Below, one piece after another: positions 42,031 to 42,120 of a stretch of DNA of 42,120 nt. The DNA is from Brevundimonas fluminis (GTDB taxonomy: Bacteria > Pseudomonadota > Alphaproteobacteria > Caulobacterales > Caulobacteraceae). The DNA is taken from NCBI RefSeq assembly GCF_003934285.1, contig NZ_RQWJ01000007.1, positions 1-42,120 on the forward strand. The letters are read 5' to 3'. Every line of letters starts with the position of its first letter. The first letter of the stretch is position 1. The notes under the pieces were generated by a model. That model was not told the DNA's origin and ran no database searches. It saw only the letters and a list, made by a program, of their open reading frames with translations. The position numbers were made by a program, and so were the translations under genes.

Positions 42031-42120
42031 TCAGTGCCCCGCGGGCGCGGCCACCGCGTCGGCGTCGGCGACTTTGGCCTTCGCGGCCATGACGGCGAAG
42101 GCGACGAGGATGAGGTAGCC
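42031..42120 (-). CDS. C-terminal tail of a membrane protein (partial)
   Basis: The minus strand is open from the window edge to a TGA at 42031-42033. It reads GYLILVAFAVMAAKAKVADA and ends in APAGH. A hydrophobic helix followed by a short polar tail suggests the last membrane segment of an integral membrane protein. The gene's identity lies outside the window. Confidence 0.45.
   Translation of the reverse strand, partial: GYLILVAFAVMAAKAKVADADAVAAPAGH

Overview
This window is a surface-polysaccharide (O-antigen or capsule) biosynthesis locus from a high-GC bacterium. Most genes are about 65-70% GC by eye, and GTG and TTG starts are common. The gene styles (small Wza lipoprotein, Wzc with a tyrosine-rich tail, AGE-family epimerase) suggest an alphaproteobacterium, probably Caulobacterales such as Brevundimonas. 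That placement is inferred from style; there is no marker gene here.

Layout. (1) 1-953: tail of an unknown gene and a poorly coding stretch. (2) 954-2276 (+): ugd, making UDP-GlcA. (3) 2299-13246 (-): an operon read wzy, glycosyltransferase, methyltransferase, wbuX-wbuY-wbuZ, fnlA-fnlB-fnlC, wbuB, wbuC. The wbuXYZ-fnlABC-wbuBC block has the order described for E. coli O145 and predicts UDP-L-FucNAc, its conversion to an acetamidino form (L-FucNAm), and its transfer. (4) 13625-16355 (+): a second, different amidotransferase trio (PP-loop amidotransferase, HisF, HisH). (5) 16380-31513 (-): an operon read initiating sugar-phosphate transferase, wbpA, wbpD, legB, legC, legG, legI, neuD-like acetyltransferase, ptmE, legF, wzx, two Gfo/Idh/MocA oxidoreductases, and a QHG-motif glycosyltransferase. 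It encodes CMP-legionaminic acid synthesis by the GDP-sugar route. (6) 31616-39479 (+): export and polymerisation genes: wzc, a TPR/lectin-like membrane protein, an O-antigen ligase-like protein, a UDP-glucuronate epimerase, a wza lipoprotein, and a PDZ-M48 lipoprotein. (7) 39648-42120: a small exported protein with its own promoter and terminator, a truncated nucleotidyltransferase remnant, an AGE-family epimerase, a secreted conserved protein, and the tail of a membrane protein.

How it works together (inference). The glycosylphosphotransferase starts the repeat on undecaprenyl phosphate. WbuB and the other transferases extend it with L-FucNAm, a legionaminic acid (possibly amidinated by the second trio) and perhaps uronic acids. 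Wzx flips the unit, a Wzy protein polymerises it, and Wzc and Wza export it. The most striking feature is two complete but distinct amidotransferase trios. Their HisF subunits have each lost a different one of the two catalytic aspartates of histidine-pathway HisF. No tRNA, rRNA, CRISPR array or intact insertion sequence was seen.
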